DNA of 64,000 nt from Ophiura sarsii. Lineage: Eukaryota > Echinodermata > Ophiuroidea > Amphilepidida > Ophiuridae. The stretch covers positions 13,115,753 to 13,179,752 of the forward strand of contig CM069452.1 in assembly GCA_035610835.1 (NCBI GenBank), given 5' to 3'. The notes beneath the pieces are model-generated. The model was not told the origin of the DNA. It ran no database searches and saw only the letters and a program-made list of their open reading frames with translations. Both the position numbers and the translations under genes were made by a program. Of the stretch, positions 21,831 to 34,900 are shown piece after piece (the stretch's first letter is position 1; every line of letters begins with the position of its first letter).

Positions 21831-24800
21831 ATGATAAACAGACATGTACAACTGAGGTGTCAGCATTAATTAGAGTCTCATCTCTCAAAAATAGTGCTAG
21901 AATGAGTGTTTGCCAATCTGTAACTAGAATATGTAATCTTCCACACTGTATTGCTGCCCAAGGCCTAGGCGTCTACCAGTATGGACTTGGCAAAGGACTA
22001 GCATGTGGTAGACTATCCCAAGTCATTTACAAACAACAAGGAAGATGGGCATCTAGTTTTAAATTTACCCCAGCAGCTATTGCCATCGAGAAATTAGGAC
22101 AATCAAGGGAAAAGACGTCACAGTATGTCAGCAGAACTGATACAAAATATGGTCCTCGTAAAGACAAACAAAACTATGTAGGGCAGGACAATGCGAAGGA
22201 TCAAAACCAAGGTGGTCGAAGACGAAACCACTCATTGCATCGATATGTATCTAATGTAATTGCCGGTTCAAATAGAACTAGAGAAGGTAAAAGACATGGT
22301 GAAGGCTTGATTGGTTCAACATCTTACACAAACAGTTTCCATCATAGGAACAAAACTGGACCATTGCATACTGCCAGTGGTTACATGAAAGTGGTATCAT
22401 CTCCATCTGATGCCTATGTGGATGGAACAGAATCAGAATATCTCAATGGTATGAAGGAAGATGTAGAATCTGATGATTTTTATATGAATGCAGCAACACT
22501 TCACACAAGAAGAGAGTTAATTGAGCAGTTAGGTGAATATGACAATTCTAGTGTGTCCAAAGTAATACAGAACAGAATTAAATCCTACAATCCTGATACC
22601 GATGATATGAAGGCAATAGCAATGCTAGATTCTATACTAAACAACTGCCCAACAACTCGTGAGGATTTGCAAGACGGTATTCAAAGCTTATGCAGACTTC
22701 CTGAAAATAAATTACATGTTCTCTCTTCAATAGAACTGCCATCTATGTTTGCCAAATTTCTGTGGGAATTTGCTGATTCGTTCAATACGGATACACTTTG
22801 CGATGCTCTACTAATGTTGGTACGTCTTCATTGCACCTTGTTGCCAGCCCAAATTGAGGATCTTGAGAAACAGTGTCTTCGTCATTTGAAATCGTGGGAT
22901 CTGAATACAATGTTACTGGTGTCGGACTGTTGGCTTAGTTTACACCAAAGTAAGCTTTCCTATCACCAAAAGATGTTGTCAGTAGCTACACTTTATTATG
23001 GTCCTGAATTGACTGGACAGAATGTAACGCAGATGTTTTACATCATTGGGTTGTGCAAGATATATCCTCGAAATGGAACGGTGATGAAATTACTTCACAT
23101 AGTCGAGAAATCTCTAGGTGAACTATCATGGTTTGAATTATCTGCCATTTGCTTTGGCTTAGTGAAAGGAGGGGTTCCACTGAGTGAAGAGTCTAACAGG
23201 TTCCTAATGGCATTGAATCGCAGATTTGTCAATGGTCTTCAAGCTAATAAAATTGATCCCTACAGTGTAACGCTAATCATGCGTTATATATCACGGCGAT
23301 ATCTCTATGATGAAAAAACCTTCAATGTCCTTGCAGCATATCTTACACCACTAATAAACAATAATTGTGATCATGTACATGTATCACAGGTAGCTGCAGC
23401 ATTTGCAAAAACAAGAATGTTTCATAAAACGCTCATGGATGCTGTCATAAAGAGTGTATTATACAACAGTAGACCTCGACATGTTATGCGCACCAAGGAT
23501 ATTCATCTGCTTTTGTGGTCGTTCGGGCGTTTGAACTACAAACCTGAACATAGTGATAAGTTCTTCCAAATTATAATCCAGATGATACATGCCAAAGTAC
23601 AGAGTAGCACGGAGTATCCGCTGGTCTTCCTCAGGAGCTTGGTGTCATTGACATTTTTGGAGTACTACCCAACTACTTTGATAAACCAAGCTTTCAGTCC
23701 TCAATTTCTACAGATATGTGATGGTAAGTAGGAATACCTTATTTTCAAAACCCAGTCTCCTTGAGAATGGCAAATCAGCCCATATCAGACTGAACCCACA
23801 TCTATATTTAGTCATGTTTTTCAAGAACGGAAATGTAATAAAGCAGTGCATTTTTATGGTGAGTAACCAGTCAATAAAAGACTAAATATGAAAGAGACTA
23901 TAAGTTGGTTGAAATAATGGCATTAGGTCTCTCTATTCCACCTTTGTGTAATAATCAAATGGTATACAGCCATTTCATTTGAACCCAACAAATTAGGGCT
24001 AGTATTAATATGAGGGTTATAAAGGTATAAGGTTTGTAAGAGTAGACTGTCATCAACCAAATGGGAATATGCCCAATTAAATGTAGGTCTCTTTTCTACT
24101 TATGACATTGATCCTATCCTTTACTGTTGCAATTTGATTCTATTGTTGTGTATATGTTAACATTTCTTGCACTGTATGCAGGCTTATAAGGACAAAAACA
24201 AAATTGTTGTGTTGCCCTCAGCGACCGACCCTAAGATCTCAAAAAAACAGGGTCAAAATTTGATTTTCTTCCTTTTTATAAGATTTAATTTTACCCAAAT
24301 TGTCAAAATATTACTATTTTCTGCTAGAGATGAAAATGTTAGCTTGAATAAATAGTTTATAAACTATTATCACTCTAGAAACATTAGTAAAATTTACATT
24401 TACCAATTTTTCTTGACAAAAAAAAGGGAAAAGGGAAAATTGACTGTTTGACCCGATCTCAAGACTTTTGGCACTTGAGGCAGAGGGCAACACAACAACA
24501 ACAAAAAATGCCTAATAATATCGATCATTCAGTTATATTGATGAAATAATTTGGCATAAAATATCTGATCAGATATTTTATGCCAAATTACATCATCAAA
24601 ACAAATGAATATTTATATTCATTTGACGGTTACACACATCTACCAGCACCAAGCGTAAGTTTTTTTTTTATATGCAGTTGATATCAATATCATATATAAA
24701 ATTGGGGGAAATAACTCTGCTTTTGTTTTTATGCACAAAGGAATCCTGTTTGCCTGAAGTATGCTATTGCTATACTATATTAAACTTATTTGGGTCTGGT

Positions 24801-27800
24801 CTTCTCAAAGCAAAACACCCATTTAAGACATGATACTTAATTTAAATAAAGACCATACAAATTTCATTATTTTAGACTTGGAAGCATTTCTTTTATATCT
24901 ATTCTTCCACATAAAATAGCAACCTGATTTTCATTTTACAGAACAAATGGCCAACCGTCCTACTGAAATCTGCAAACAGCTGTATTTATTGGACTGTTCT
25001 GTTGCAATTGAATGTCCAAACTATGATGGCCATCGACTACCAGAGGTAAGAAAAAAATCTCTTTTTTTAAAGTTTGACCAAACGTAAGCATGGTCAGAAG
25101 TTCTTCAAAGGTTGCAGGAATCCATTTAGATTCTCGCAAAATCTACAGATTCTTTTCCATTCAAATAATGTGTTTAGACAGATTATCTACTCTACGAGAA
25201 TCAACTTGGATTCTCGTAACTTTACCGGCGGGAATCTTTGGATTCCCCTCAAATTTCTGACCCTGGTATTAGTCTACTCGGTAACTATACTCCATCTACC
25301 TCAGAGCGTATTCCTGATATTTTCACAGCATTTACACTCAACTTGAGTGCTGCAATTCCTCTTTGAGTTTGTGGATAATTGTCCTTAGAATTATGTGGGT
25401 GATGATAAATTGCAACAACACTGGAATACGCTCTTACATTACTTTGCTGAGGTGAACAGTGTAATGGATGAAAACCTTTGATTTAAACGTAAGAGGTTTA
25501 GCATTACAATTTTAAAACAAATGCATGATGAGAAGCCCACCTCCTATTCACAAGTAATCCAATTAGGCTACTATATCTCTGAGTTGATAACACTTGTAAG
25601 CAAATGGTTGAAAGATAGCATTGCCTCCCAGTCCCACCTCGGACACCTTATGAAAATGGTGTCTAAATCATTGGATCTAAAACGGCAATGTTACAAGCGG
25701 AAGTTTGTCCATGGGTTGCTTTGGTGTCATCCCTCTTGTCCAATCAGAGTCAAAGTGTGTTCTGCCTGGCCTCTTGGTTTACGATCACTTGGCCTTTCCT
25801 GGTCATTACGCATACAATTGGCACCATAACGAAAGATTCATCACCAAAATATTAAGAACCTGCCATCTCCCGACCACATTGTATACGCCTATACGGGATC
25901 AAGGGTTGAAAAATGAGAATAATAATTGTATGCAATGTCAAATCTTTCTCGTGTGGCATATCTCATATACTTACCGGTAAACAAAGAATAATATTTGAAA
26001 AACACTTTCTTTTCTTTTCATGCAATAGAAATACTTTGAGATGTACGAAGAAGTTCCGCATGGTTCTTTTCACTTCAAGATGGAGGAGATCGGGGATACT
26101 GCTGAAGTGATACGATTACTACGTCAGATGCTTGGGCATGATGACTATGTGAAGGTTCACCCTATTCTACCACATATCAAGACACCAGCTGGTAAGGAGT
26201 ATATTAAGGACACAGTTCATCCCCGTAAGACACTTTTGCCCAAGGGGGGGCGTTTTCACCTAAAATGTTCGTAAAAGGTTGCCCCAAATTTTTTCCAAGT
26301 CAGTCACCTCGTGAATTTCACGTAAGTGCGGGGGGGGGGTAGAAGTCAAAAAATTTCGCTCGTCAAAATTTTGTGCACGGACACAAAATTTCGCAGTCCA
26401 AAAAGCACTGTAGTCAATGTTTTATGAGTAGTTTTACTATCATTGATATTTGAAAATAAGAAAAACGCAAATTTTTACCTTAACAAAAAAAAAGAAGATT
26501 TTCAAAGGGGGGGGGGGGGGGGGGGGGGGCGATCGCAACCGTCGCCCCCCCCCCCCCCCCCCCCCCCCCCCACATCTGACGGGCCTGCAGTTAATATGAT
26601 AATATCATGTGAAATTATTTGACCTTAATGTTTGGGAAGAAATGTTTGGCCTAAAATGGAGGGTGAACGGTTGAACACCTGATGAAAAACAAAGTATGGG
26701 AAAATATGTTTCTGTGCAACCAGAAGACAATAGAATGGATTTGAACTTTAAAATTAAAGCAACGGACAGCCAGGAAATAGAAGTCAACCAGGTGTAGATT
26801 TACACATATATACAGTGATGTAGCCAGAATGGGTTGAGGGGGAAATCCCCATCCTCAATATTGCAATTTGCCAGTCTAGTTGTTGCTGTCATCAGAGATA
26901 ATAATTTCCTGTAAAATCTGCGGTGTTGTAACTCACTTGTGTTGCGTTTCTATTTGACCCACTTTTGGTCATAATTTGCTGAAAAAACTGTATCCTACCA
27001 TCCCCCATCCCCTGGTTGGTTTAACTCCCTTCACCCAGTTTAAGAATCCTGGCTTATTAGCTACTTACTACATGTAGTGCCCCACCCCACCACTGCATAT
27101 AGTTATAGTGAGTGGAAACAAACTGCAACAGCAGCAAATGATCATTTATTATTCAAATGGGGAAAATAGAGAAACAACATAATATTTGGACTTAGCGCAT
27201 TTTGTTTCAACCATTTACATTTAATAATAATAATAATAACAATAATGGACATTTATATAGCGCCGGTATCCGTCGCAAGCGACGCTCATGGCGCTGTAGC
27301 CTATTTATTATTACGCTGTCGTTGGGAAATCGTCACAATCATTTCGCTTCATCTACGCCGGCTGCTGGATGTAGTGGTTCTTTTATTGTTTACACAAATT
27401 TATACTTGTTTCTGTAGATATTGAAGTTCACCTGGATTCCGAAGACAAACCGCTATTACTCAGAGATAACCAATCCAATCCTACCATAGGACACAGTCTT
27501 ACTAATGTTGCCATTCCTTACTACAAATTGAATCAGGTTGTCACAGATACACTGGAGTCGAGAAACACAACAGGTATACAAAGGTAAGTGTGGTTAAAGT
27601 GGACTTTAGGTCCGATACACAGTAGAAAAAAGTACCTCATTTGGAACTCTATGATGCACTTAAGTCTGCTGTGTAATTGGCGCATTCTGCAACCTAAACT
27701 ACAGTAATTTTGTAATTGACAAATCCACGTTATGGTCATTTTCTAAATTAGTGAAAAAAACTATTTCAGTGAAGGACCTTTTTAAGTTATCACTTTCCAC

Positions 27801-29738
27801 GTGACATTCGTCTGCAGACGACAGTTCCAAATTTCACAAAATGTTTCAAAGATGTCAAAATTATTAATTCTCATCTCCATATTTGGAGTCACCATGAGAA
27901 ATGCATTTAAATAAGTACAAACATGCCTAGTATTGGTTCAGTATTCCTTGAGATAAATCTGTCTTGTAAATGGTAAATTGATAGCCGCTTCAAAAGTGTT
28001 AAGTAAAACACAAACAAATAACAATATTAACCCTAACCCCAAACGATTGGTCTCTGTAAGATCCCTGATTACTACAATTTGTAGTAGTTGGAGTTTCCCC
28101 TGTGATGTTATACCTGTATTGCTCAGGAGCTAAAACACAGAGTACTACAAATTACTACGCACAGAGTACTACAATTTTTACAAATTACTCCGCATATATA
28201 ATGATACGTGTCATTTTGTAGTAATGAGTGATTGGGCCACCTCATTTGAGTGCATGCACTGGTGTATCAGACCACTGAGTATTACAAACTACTACATGTT
28301 TGCTTTTGGGGGTGAAACTCCAAGTGCTACAAACTACTACAAATCCAGTTAATACAGGGGTATACAGCCAAGTACGACAAATTATTACATTTGAGTATGA
28401 CATACTGTAGTACTTTGTAAGACTCGGAGCATTAGGGTTAAGTGTGAAAAAAGCATGAGCCCTGTTGAGAAGTTTATCTTAATTTCTCTTTGTCATCTAC
28501 TTTATTTACACAGATTGGCAATCTTAGTGACTTTGGATAAGCAGCATCACATCAACTCATCACAGCTGGTAGGGGTCCATGTAATGAAGATGAGACAATT
28601 GAGAAAAGTGGGATACAAAGTTGTAGAGGTATGTTTACTTCAATTGTGTTTTTTAATGAAACGATTGCTCTATATAACATTTTGTTTTAGAAATCTCTTT
28701 TGGGTATATTTTCGAAGTGTGGCTTGCACTTACTAGCTTGCACTAATCTGTGCCATTGATGGATTTCAAACTAAATCACTAGTATTGTGATCTTTATTGT
28801 ATCCCTTTAAAATAACACTTACAAATGTTTCCTAGTGCGTTAAAACAAACAAAATGTACGTTTCACAAATTCCCCTTTTAATTTTCTCTTTGAAAGTAGC
28901 TCAGTTGTAGTTATTGATAAGTTGCTCTGGACAAAAGTGCCAATGGATGGCAATTTTTTCTTATTTACAATGAAGAGTAAGGTCTATTTATTATGGGGAA
29001 ATGAAGTTTGAAGTTAAATCTATTTCAAGCTGTTTGGTGAAATATGTTGTAATCCACTCAGTTTTGTGTTACATTCTCATTCATCACATTTTACAGGTTG
29101 TTGTCCAACTTGGGTTTAAATGAATGAAAATCCCAAATCAAATCACCAATATGTATTGGCCGATTAATGACTTTTCATTGGCATGTTGGCGTTAAATTTC
29201 ATGGGGGAAATAATTTTCAAGTTTTGACTTATTGAATGGGTGATTCTACAACCTAGGTTTCATATAGCATAGTATGTGTAGTAATGAATTATGTGGCTAA
29301 TACATCTAGAACTGTAGATTGGTTCATCAAACAATTTGCTTTAGACTTAGAGGGAGAGATTAATTTGAATAGGAAATCCTATTTTTTTTAAAGCGAAAAT
29401 GTACATGTTTTTATTTATTTTCAACCTGGTTTTGGATTACCACATCTGTGGTTTTAAGCTGTTTTTCGGATTCTCCTATTTTTTTAACAAAAGATCACTA
29501 AAATTATGTGATGGTCACTTTTCATCTATCTACTATCATTATTGATGCTGACTATTTGGGCGTCATCTTCTCAATTCTGTCAACAATTATTTTGAACAAT
29601 AAAATGTGTGTTCTTTCCCCTCAGATACCATACTATGAATGGAACCTACTGGAAGATGAAGAAGATAAGATGAAGTACCTACACTACAAGCTTTTCAGTT
29701 CCACTACAGTGCAGGGTCAGATTGAGAAAGCTTGCTGA
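21831..29738 (+). CDS. FASTKD-family mitochondrial RNA-binding protein, six coding exons
   Basis: Coding exons are 21831-23723 (CDS from ATG 21902), 24942-25045, 26029-26191, 27418-27583, 28514-28628 and 29625-29738. Phases agree at every GT-AG junction, giving 827 aa and TGA. The N-terminus is rich in Arg/Ser/hydrophobic residues, poor in acidic ones, and reads as a mitochondrial presequence. Residues of about 525-600 (HLLLWSFGRLNYKPEHSDKF onward) match FAST_1. The final two exons encode a RAP domain (VGVHVMKMRQLRKVGYKVVE, then IPYYEWNLL), a PD-(D/E)XK-like fold typical of this family. FASTKD proteins bind and process mitochondrial transcripts. The large first exon is seen in several members, but I cannot assign a subfamily. 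The exon before 21902 is in frame but has no better start. A donor at 21550/21551 may end a 5' UTR exon. Confidence 0.9.
24204..24498. mobile_element. MITE in FASTKD intron 1 with 16-bp terminal inverted repeats
   Basis: TTGTTGTGTTGCCCTC at 24204-24219 is exactly matched by its reverse complement at 24483-24498. Inner ACCGACCCTAAGATCTC and TGACCCGATCTCAAGA continue the symmetry imperfectly. No coding sequence. Confidence 0.75.
24538..24599. other. Near-perfect 62-bp palindrome in FASTKD intron 1
   Basis: The two arms meet at CTGATCAG, reading TTTGGCATAAAATAT on one side and ATATTTTATGCCAAA on the other, continuing to TTGATGA / TCATCAA with small mismatches. There is effectively no loop. It is probably a minimal inverted-repeat element or a cruciform-prone remnant. 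Confidence 0.75.
25100..25265. repeat. GAATC/GATTC-rich repeat, copy 1
   Basis: Repeated GGAATCCATTTAGATTCTCG, CGAGAATCAACTTGGATTCT and related motifs in both orientations. A sister copy is at 62745-62895 in intergenic DNA. This one is in intron 2 of the FASTKD gene. Confidence 0.6.
26245..26575. repeat. Poly(G)/poly(C)-bounded repeat in FASTKD intron 3
   Basis: It includes a G run at about 26504-26529, CGATCGCAACCGTCG, and a C run at 26545-26570 directly after. Internal AAAATTTCGC / GCGAAATT motifs occur at 26340-26400. The facing G and C runs could pair into a long hairpin and are hard to sequence accurately. Confidence 0.6.
27218..27300 (-). repeat. (AAT)n plus TATATAGCGCC dispersed repeat
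   Basis: Reverse-oriented counterpart of the tail at 4600-4725: an AAT microsatellite followed by TTTATATAGCGCCGG and the palindrome GTCGCAAGCGAC. It lies in intron 3 of the FASTKD gene, about 120 bp before the acceptor of the next exon. Confidence 0.55.
28027..28441. mobile_element. Element with TTAACCCTAA ends and repeated TACTACAAA motifs
   Basis: TTAACCCTAA at 28027-28036 and TTAGGGTTAA at 28432-28441 form short inverted ends. Between them the motif (A)GTACTACAAATTACTAC and variants appear about ten times in both orientations. It lies wholly in a FASTKD intron. A TTAA-targeting MITE is the simplest reading. Confidence 0.55.
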
Positions 29739-29987
29739 GAAATATCACCAAGTTGAGAAACCCTACAACTACATTATTCACCATTCTACTTTAAGTGCAA
29801 TACAATCTTACTGCAATGGACTCCCAACCAAGTGGAACAAACATTTGATGAACCTGTGTGTGTCCTTCATCGAACGATCACCAAGCTCAGCCAGAGTTAT
29901 CCTTTTGCTAAAAGTTGTGTTTGTTTTTATTGTTGATATTTTCAGAGTGTACTGGTTATTTTTACAAAGCTTTTAATGGTCAAGCTA

Positions 29988-30692
29988 CAGGGTGACCCAG
30001 AAAATGTTGAACCCATAAATCACAAACTTAAAAAAAATAATTAAAAATGAAAATAAATAAATATGGCATTCTGTTTTCAACAGTTATGTAAACAATTTAT
30101 TCAGCTTTCTGGAGAACTTTAGATCATGTAAATTGGCCTTACCAAACTAAAGATACAATTGATTGTGTGGCAGGGGGTGTTTTCGCCCTTTTGTAAAAGT
30201 GAAAAAATTGTAACTTGGTTCAGATATGAAACGTAATTCTGTTCTAAGTACGGTGAGTTAAGTAATCTTTTCTTTTGATCTGTATTTTATCAAATTAACA
30301 TTTTCAAATGAAGTCAAGGGGACTTCAGTTTTTGTTTTTAAAGTCTCTTATATAATAATAATATTGATTTACATAATAAATGAATATTGGTGAGATACTG
30401 TGCATAATAATTTATAAAGTTCATTGCACGACTGTTTTCTTTCAAAGTGCATTGAACAGAATTAAGTTACAATTTTTTTCACTTTTACAAAAGGCCGAAA
30501 ACACCCCCGTCACACAATGAAGTGTATCTTTAGTTTGGTAAGGCTAATTTACATGATCTAAAGTTCTCCAGAAAGCTGAATAAATTGTTTACATAACTGT
30601 TGAAAACAGAATGCCATATTTATTTATTTTCATTTTTAATTATCTTTTTTAAGTTTGTGAATTTTGGGTTCAACATTTTCTGGGTCACCCTG
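29988..30692. mobile_element. Tc1/mariner-type foldback with ~240-bp arms
   Basis: Ends CAGGGTGACCCAGAAAATGT and its complement are flanked by TA (29986-29987, 30693-30694). Arms of some 240 bp match closely, for example TTTGGTAAGGC against GCCTTACCAAA and TTTCTGGAGAACTTTAG against its complement. It starts 250 bp after the FASTKD stop codon and carries AATAAA (about 30053) that could act as that gene's poly(A) signal. Confidence 0.8.
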
Positions 30693-30699
30693 TATAACA

Positions 30700-31970
30700 C
30701 ATTGATAACATATCATACAATCGTTTCATGGAATGAACAAAATATACTCCCACCAAACATAATATGAACACTACTGTATCGATACAGACTGTATGATTGT
30801 TATTCTTTGTACTGGTTGATTGTCCATTTTTGTTTTATTTGCAATTGGGTATGAAGAATCATGATATAGCCTGTACAGATCAATAGCCTTTGCATAGGTA
30901 GGAGGTAAACATACATTTTCATTTTAAAATGACCAAAGAAACAATAACAATGTATAAGAAGATTATGTGAAATTTCTGCCTGAGAAAGGATAACTTTTTT
31001 TATCTTATTTTAGGTAAAAAGTTATGCTTTTTGCAAAGAGTGTCTATATTTTTTCAGGGGTCTGTTACAAACTGGTTTTGAATTGTTGGTTGTGAATTGT
31101 GTACTCACAGCACAAACCGATCAATAAGTTGTGCTGCATTTGTAAACTATGGACACCAATAATACATGGGTTTAAAGTTTCAGCACCAAGCAATAAAAAC
31201 AAGTTGCACTGCAATTCATACAGAGTTGACATGCCAAAGGTTAGTACACCGGCTTTCATTGCATTATTTATGGGACTGAAGTTTAGAATAATCTGGCCCA
31301 GTGCTGAAACCCTAAACTGTAAGATTGAGATATGACCTGTTCCTAATGTTTGGCATGACCTGCGACCTGGTCATTATTGTATAAATGATTTTAAATAATT
31401 TTAGTATTCATTTGCTATAACGGTCCCTCTCTATCATTCATCCCTGGACAAATCTATGGATTCATATTATTTTTTTCTCCATGGACAAGCCTCACATTTT
31501 CTCAAAAACTACCCGTAAATGTTGATGCAATATAAAAAAGCACCCCTTTTTCAAAAGACATTGTTGACATCACAAAGTGAAATCCTAACACTTTTTTTTT
31601 TTACGCTTTTTATATGGATGTGATAAGTGTTACTATTAAAATGAATACTCAAATGAACCAGAGACTAACTCTTTTGGGTATTAATTATCTATACACTTTA
31701 ATGACGGGAGTGAATGAATTGTCTGAAATTGATAAATTTAGAAGGAAATGTTTGTTAATTTCCAATTGACTTTTATGGGTATACAAACAAATCTCTTGGT
31801 TATTTGAATTGCTATTTAAAATCATGATATTATTTTAACATCAGTCTAGTAATGCATCTCCATTCTTAAAAATTGAATTACCTATATCTTCATTAAAATT
31901 AAGAATTTATTTCCAAGAAAGAAGGCTTCCTTCATAATACTCATTGCTTCATTAGACTTTAATCATGTCA
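30700..31970. other. Gene-free stretch
   Basis: AT-rich sequence with no supported exon, RNA gene or element boundary. Short reading frames on both strands near 31065-31335 have no recognisable motif. Confidence 0.55.
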
Positions 31971-31977
31971 GGAGTAG

Positions 31978-34900
31978 TTAAGTGCAATGGACTGTAAATA
32001 TGGAGGATTTATTTAAAATGTTGGCCACGGCCCCGGAATGGAATTTCTTTATACTTTCATATTTGATGACCCTTTAGTTAAAACTAACAAATGTGGAATT
32101 AATTTTGAAAAATAATTCTCGTTTCCATGGCAACGGCCAAAATACCATTTTAGGGATATTTTCCCCATTTTGGCCTTTTTAACCTCACAAATTATCAAAT
32201 TTGTAAGCGTCTATTTCTAATAGACAAAAAGTATATGAAATATTTTCTTTATATAAGCTGAATAGGTGAATATTAGATGCTCCACTGAGTGCATAGACAT
32301 AAATATGGGATATCATGATGGGTCATACCATTTATTTGAAATAGGGGTGTTTTTCAACTTTTTCAAAGTATACAAATATACCAAATCTGCATAGCTTACA
32401 ACTCACATGGTAACGCTCCGATTTCAACGTGGACTATGTCATGTTGAGATGAGACATAAGTCTTATGAAAAATGTTAATTTGAGTTTGGGGAAAATACTT
32501 CCTGAATATGCAGTGTTGCCAGATATTTTCACAAAATTTCACAATTCCTTCAAAAGCTAACGCATGTTTCGCTGTGTTTAATGATATGAAACCGGAACCT
32601 TAAATTCACAGCGAGATGTTAATTAGAAGAAAATTTGATATTATAATAAATTTGATCATTTTAAATGGTCAGTGTTGCCAGTCATTAACTTAACGGGTGT
32701 TGCCATAGCAAGTAATATGATTACAGATTACGTTTTCAACGTGAAAAACCCTTATAACCCCAAATATGTTGTCATGTGTACTCATTATAATCACAAATTA
32801 ATTGTCAATCAACTTTACATGCATCATTAGGAAAAAGTAAACCACAGTAGTATTAAAAAACATGTAAAGACTACAAATACCACTAAATACAAATGATTAC
32901 ATTATTATGACACGTTTGACTTGCCATACACCTTGGCTACGGGCTGTCTTTACCAATTTGAATACATGTGCCATGATTGTGATCTGAGGGATTAGTCTTA
33001 GATATTAGTCGGGTATCTACAAAGGGTTAGTGTGCACCCCCCCCCCCCCCCCCCCCAAGGCCTCCCCAAACCAACTTTTGTACTTCCTATCATGATCCTA
33101 AGACATAATCAGGATGTTACCAACAATATTTTCATAATGCTAAGGGGTTATGCAAGATGGCGTCCAAAATGGCCGCCACAACTGGTCAAATCTCATAAAA
33201 TGGTATTAGCAATCACTTTGTATGGTGAGAGTGTAGTTTTAATAGTGGGATGTATGTTTTAGACCACTAGATACTCATATCCAGAACTCTTGCTTTGTTA
33301 ACACACCTATATCCAAGATGGCCACCAAAATGGCCGCCAAAATTCTATATATTAGCATATTTAAACCAACATATATGATCTGAGTATAGTTTTAACAATG
33401 GGATGTATGAGTTAGACCACTAGAGACTCATATCCAGTATTTTTGCTTTGTTAACATACTTTAAAACCAAAATGGCCACCAAATTAAATCAAATTAATGG
33501 CCAAAAGTGGTCAAAATTCCATAAAATAGCATATTATCAACCAAAATGTATGATGAAAGTATATATAGTTTTAACATTGGGATGTATGTAATTAACCACT
33601 AGTAACTCATATCCAGTATATTTGCATTGTAATAATTTGCATTGTAGTAATTTAAAACCAAGATGGCCACTAAAATGGCCGCTGTAAATGTAAAAATAGT
33701 CTACATGAGGGTATGATAATCCAAAATAGATATTGTAAGAGTGTAAATTACATCAAATTCACCAAATAGTATTATTCTAAACTGCTAAGCTATTGCTTTT
33801 AGAAATAAGGCCCTTCTCTGACAATTTTGATTCAGTATCACTTTCCAAAATGGCTGCCAGAATGGATAAGTTAATGTTAAATGACCTAAAACAATGGTTT
33901 TGTACCATACTATGTAATACCAATACACCCAAATGTGATGGGACAGTATTCAGTATATCTATGATAATGCCTAGGGCTGTAGATCTATACAGCTTTGAGT
34001 AGTTTAACATATCCAAGATGGCTGCAAAAGGTTAAAATAACTGAAAAACAGTATTAGTTTATTGTTAGTGTTACATTAGATATGACCAAATAAGTATATC
34101 TACAACTTTTAATCCATCCAGTAAACGTATTTGTATATGTGACAAGGTATACTTAAATGGTATAGACTCCATTTTGACAATGTGATGTTATAAAGATGGG
34201 AATTATAATGACCATTTTATTAAAATTACCCCCTGGTCAATAAAATTACCTCCAAATGGTCAACATAATTACCACAGGTGGCCACCAATTGATTAAGATA
34301 TGGATACAATCATACCTTGTCACATATAGTTACGTTTACTGGGTGGATTAAAATCCATAGATATAATCTTTTGTTCATATCTAATGTAACACTAACAATA
34401 AGACTAATACTGTTTTTCAGTTATTTTAACCTTTTGCAGCCATCTTATATATTTTAAAATACTCAAACTAAATCTACAGCCCCTAGGCTTTATCATAGAC
34501 GTATTGGTTTTAGGTCATTTAACATCAAATTAACCACTTTGGAAGCCATTTTGGAAAGTGATACAGCGAGTCAAAATGTTCATATAGAGGTGGGCCTTAT
34601 ATCTAAAAGCAAAAGCTTAGCAGTTTTGAACATAATATTTGGTGAATGTGATGTAATATACACTCTTGCAATATCTTTTGTGGATTATTGTACACTATTT
34701 GTACATTTACAGCGGCCATATTGGTGGCCATCTTGGATTTAAAATATGTTATTACAATGCAAATATACTGAATATGAGTTGCTAGTGGTCTAATACATAC
34801 CATCCATATATTTTAAAACTATACTTTCATACTTTCATCATACATTTTGGTTGATATATTATACCATTTTATGGAATTTCGACAATTTGTTCAGCCATTT

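Noticed and set aside
28027..28441. TTAGGG/CCCTAA as an interstitial telomere repeat
   Set aside because: Only a single unit at each end, explained as part of inverted termini.
29722..29976. 84-codon frame overlapping the FASTKD stop
   Set aside because: It has no splice or start context and lies in the 3' UTR. The RAP-containing frame fits the upstream exons exactly.
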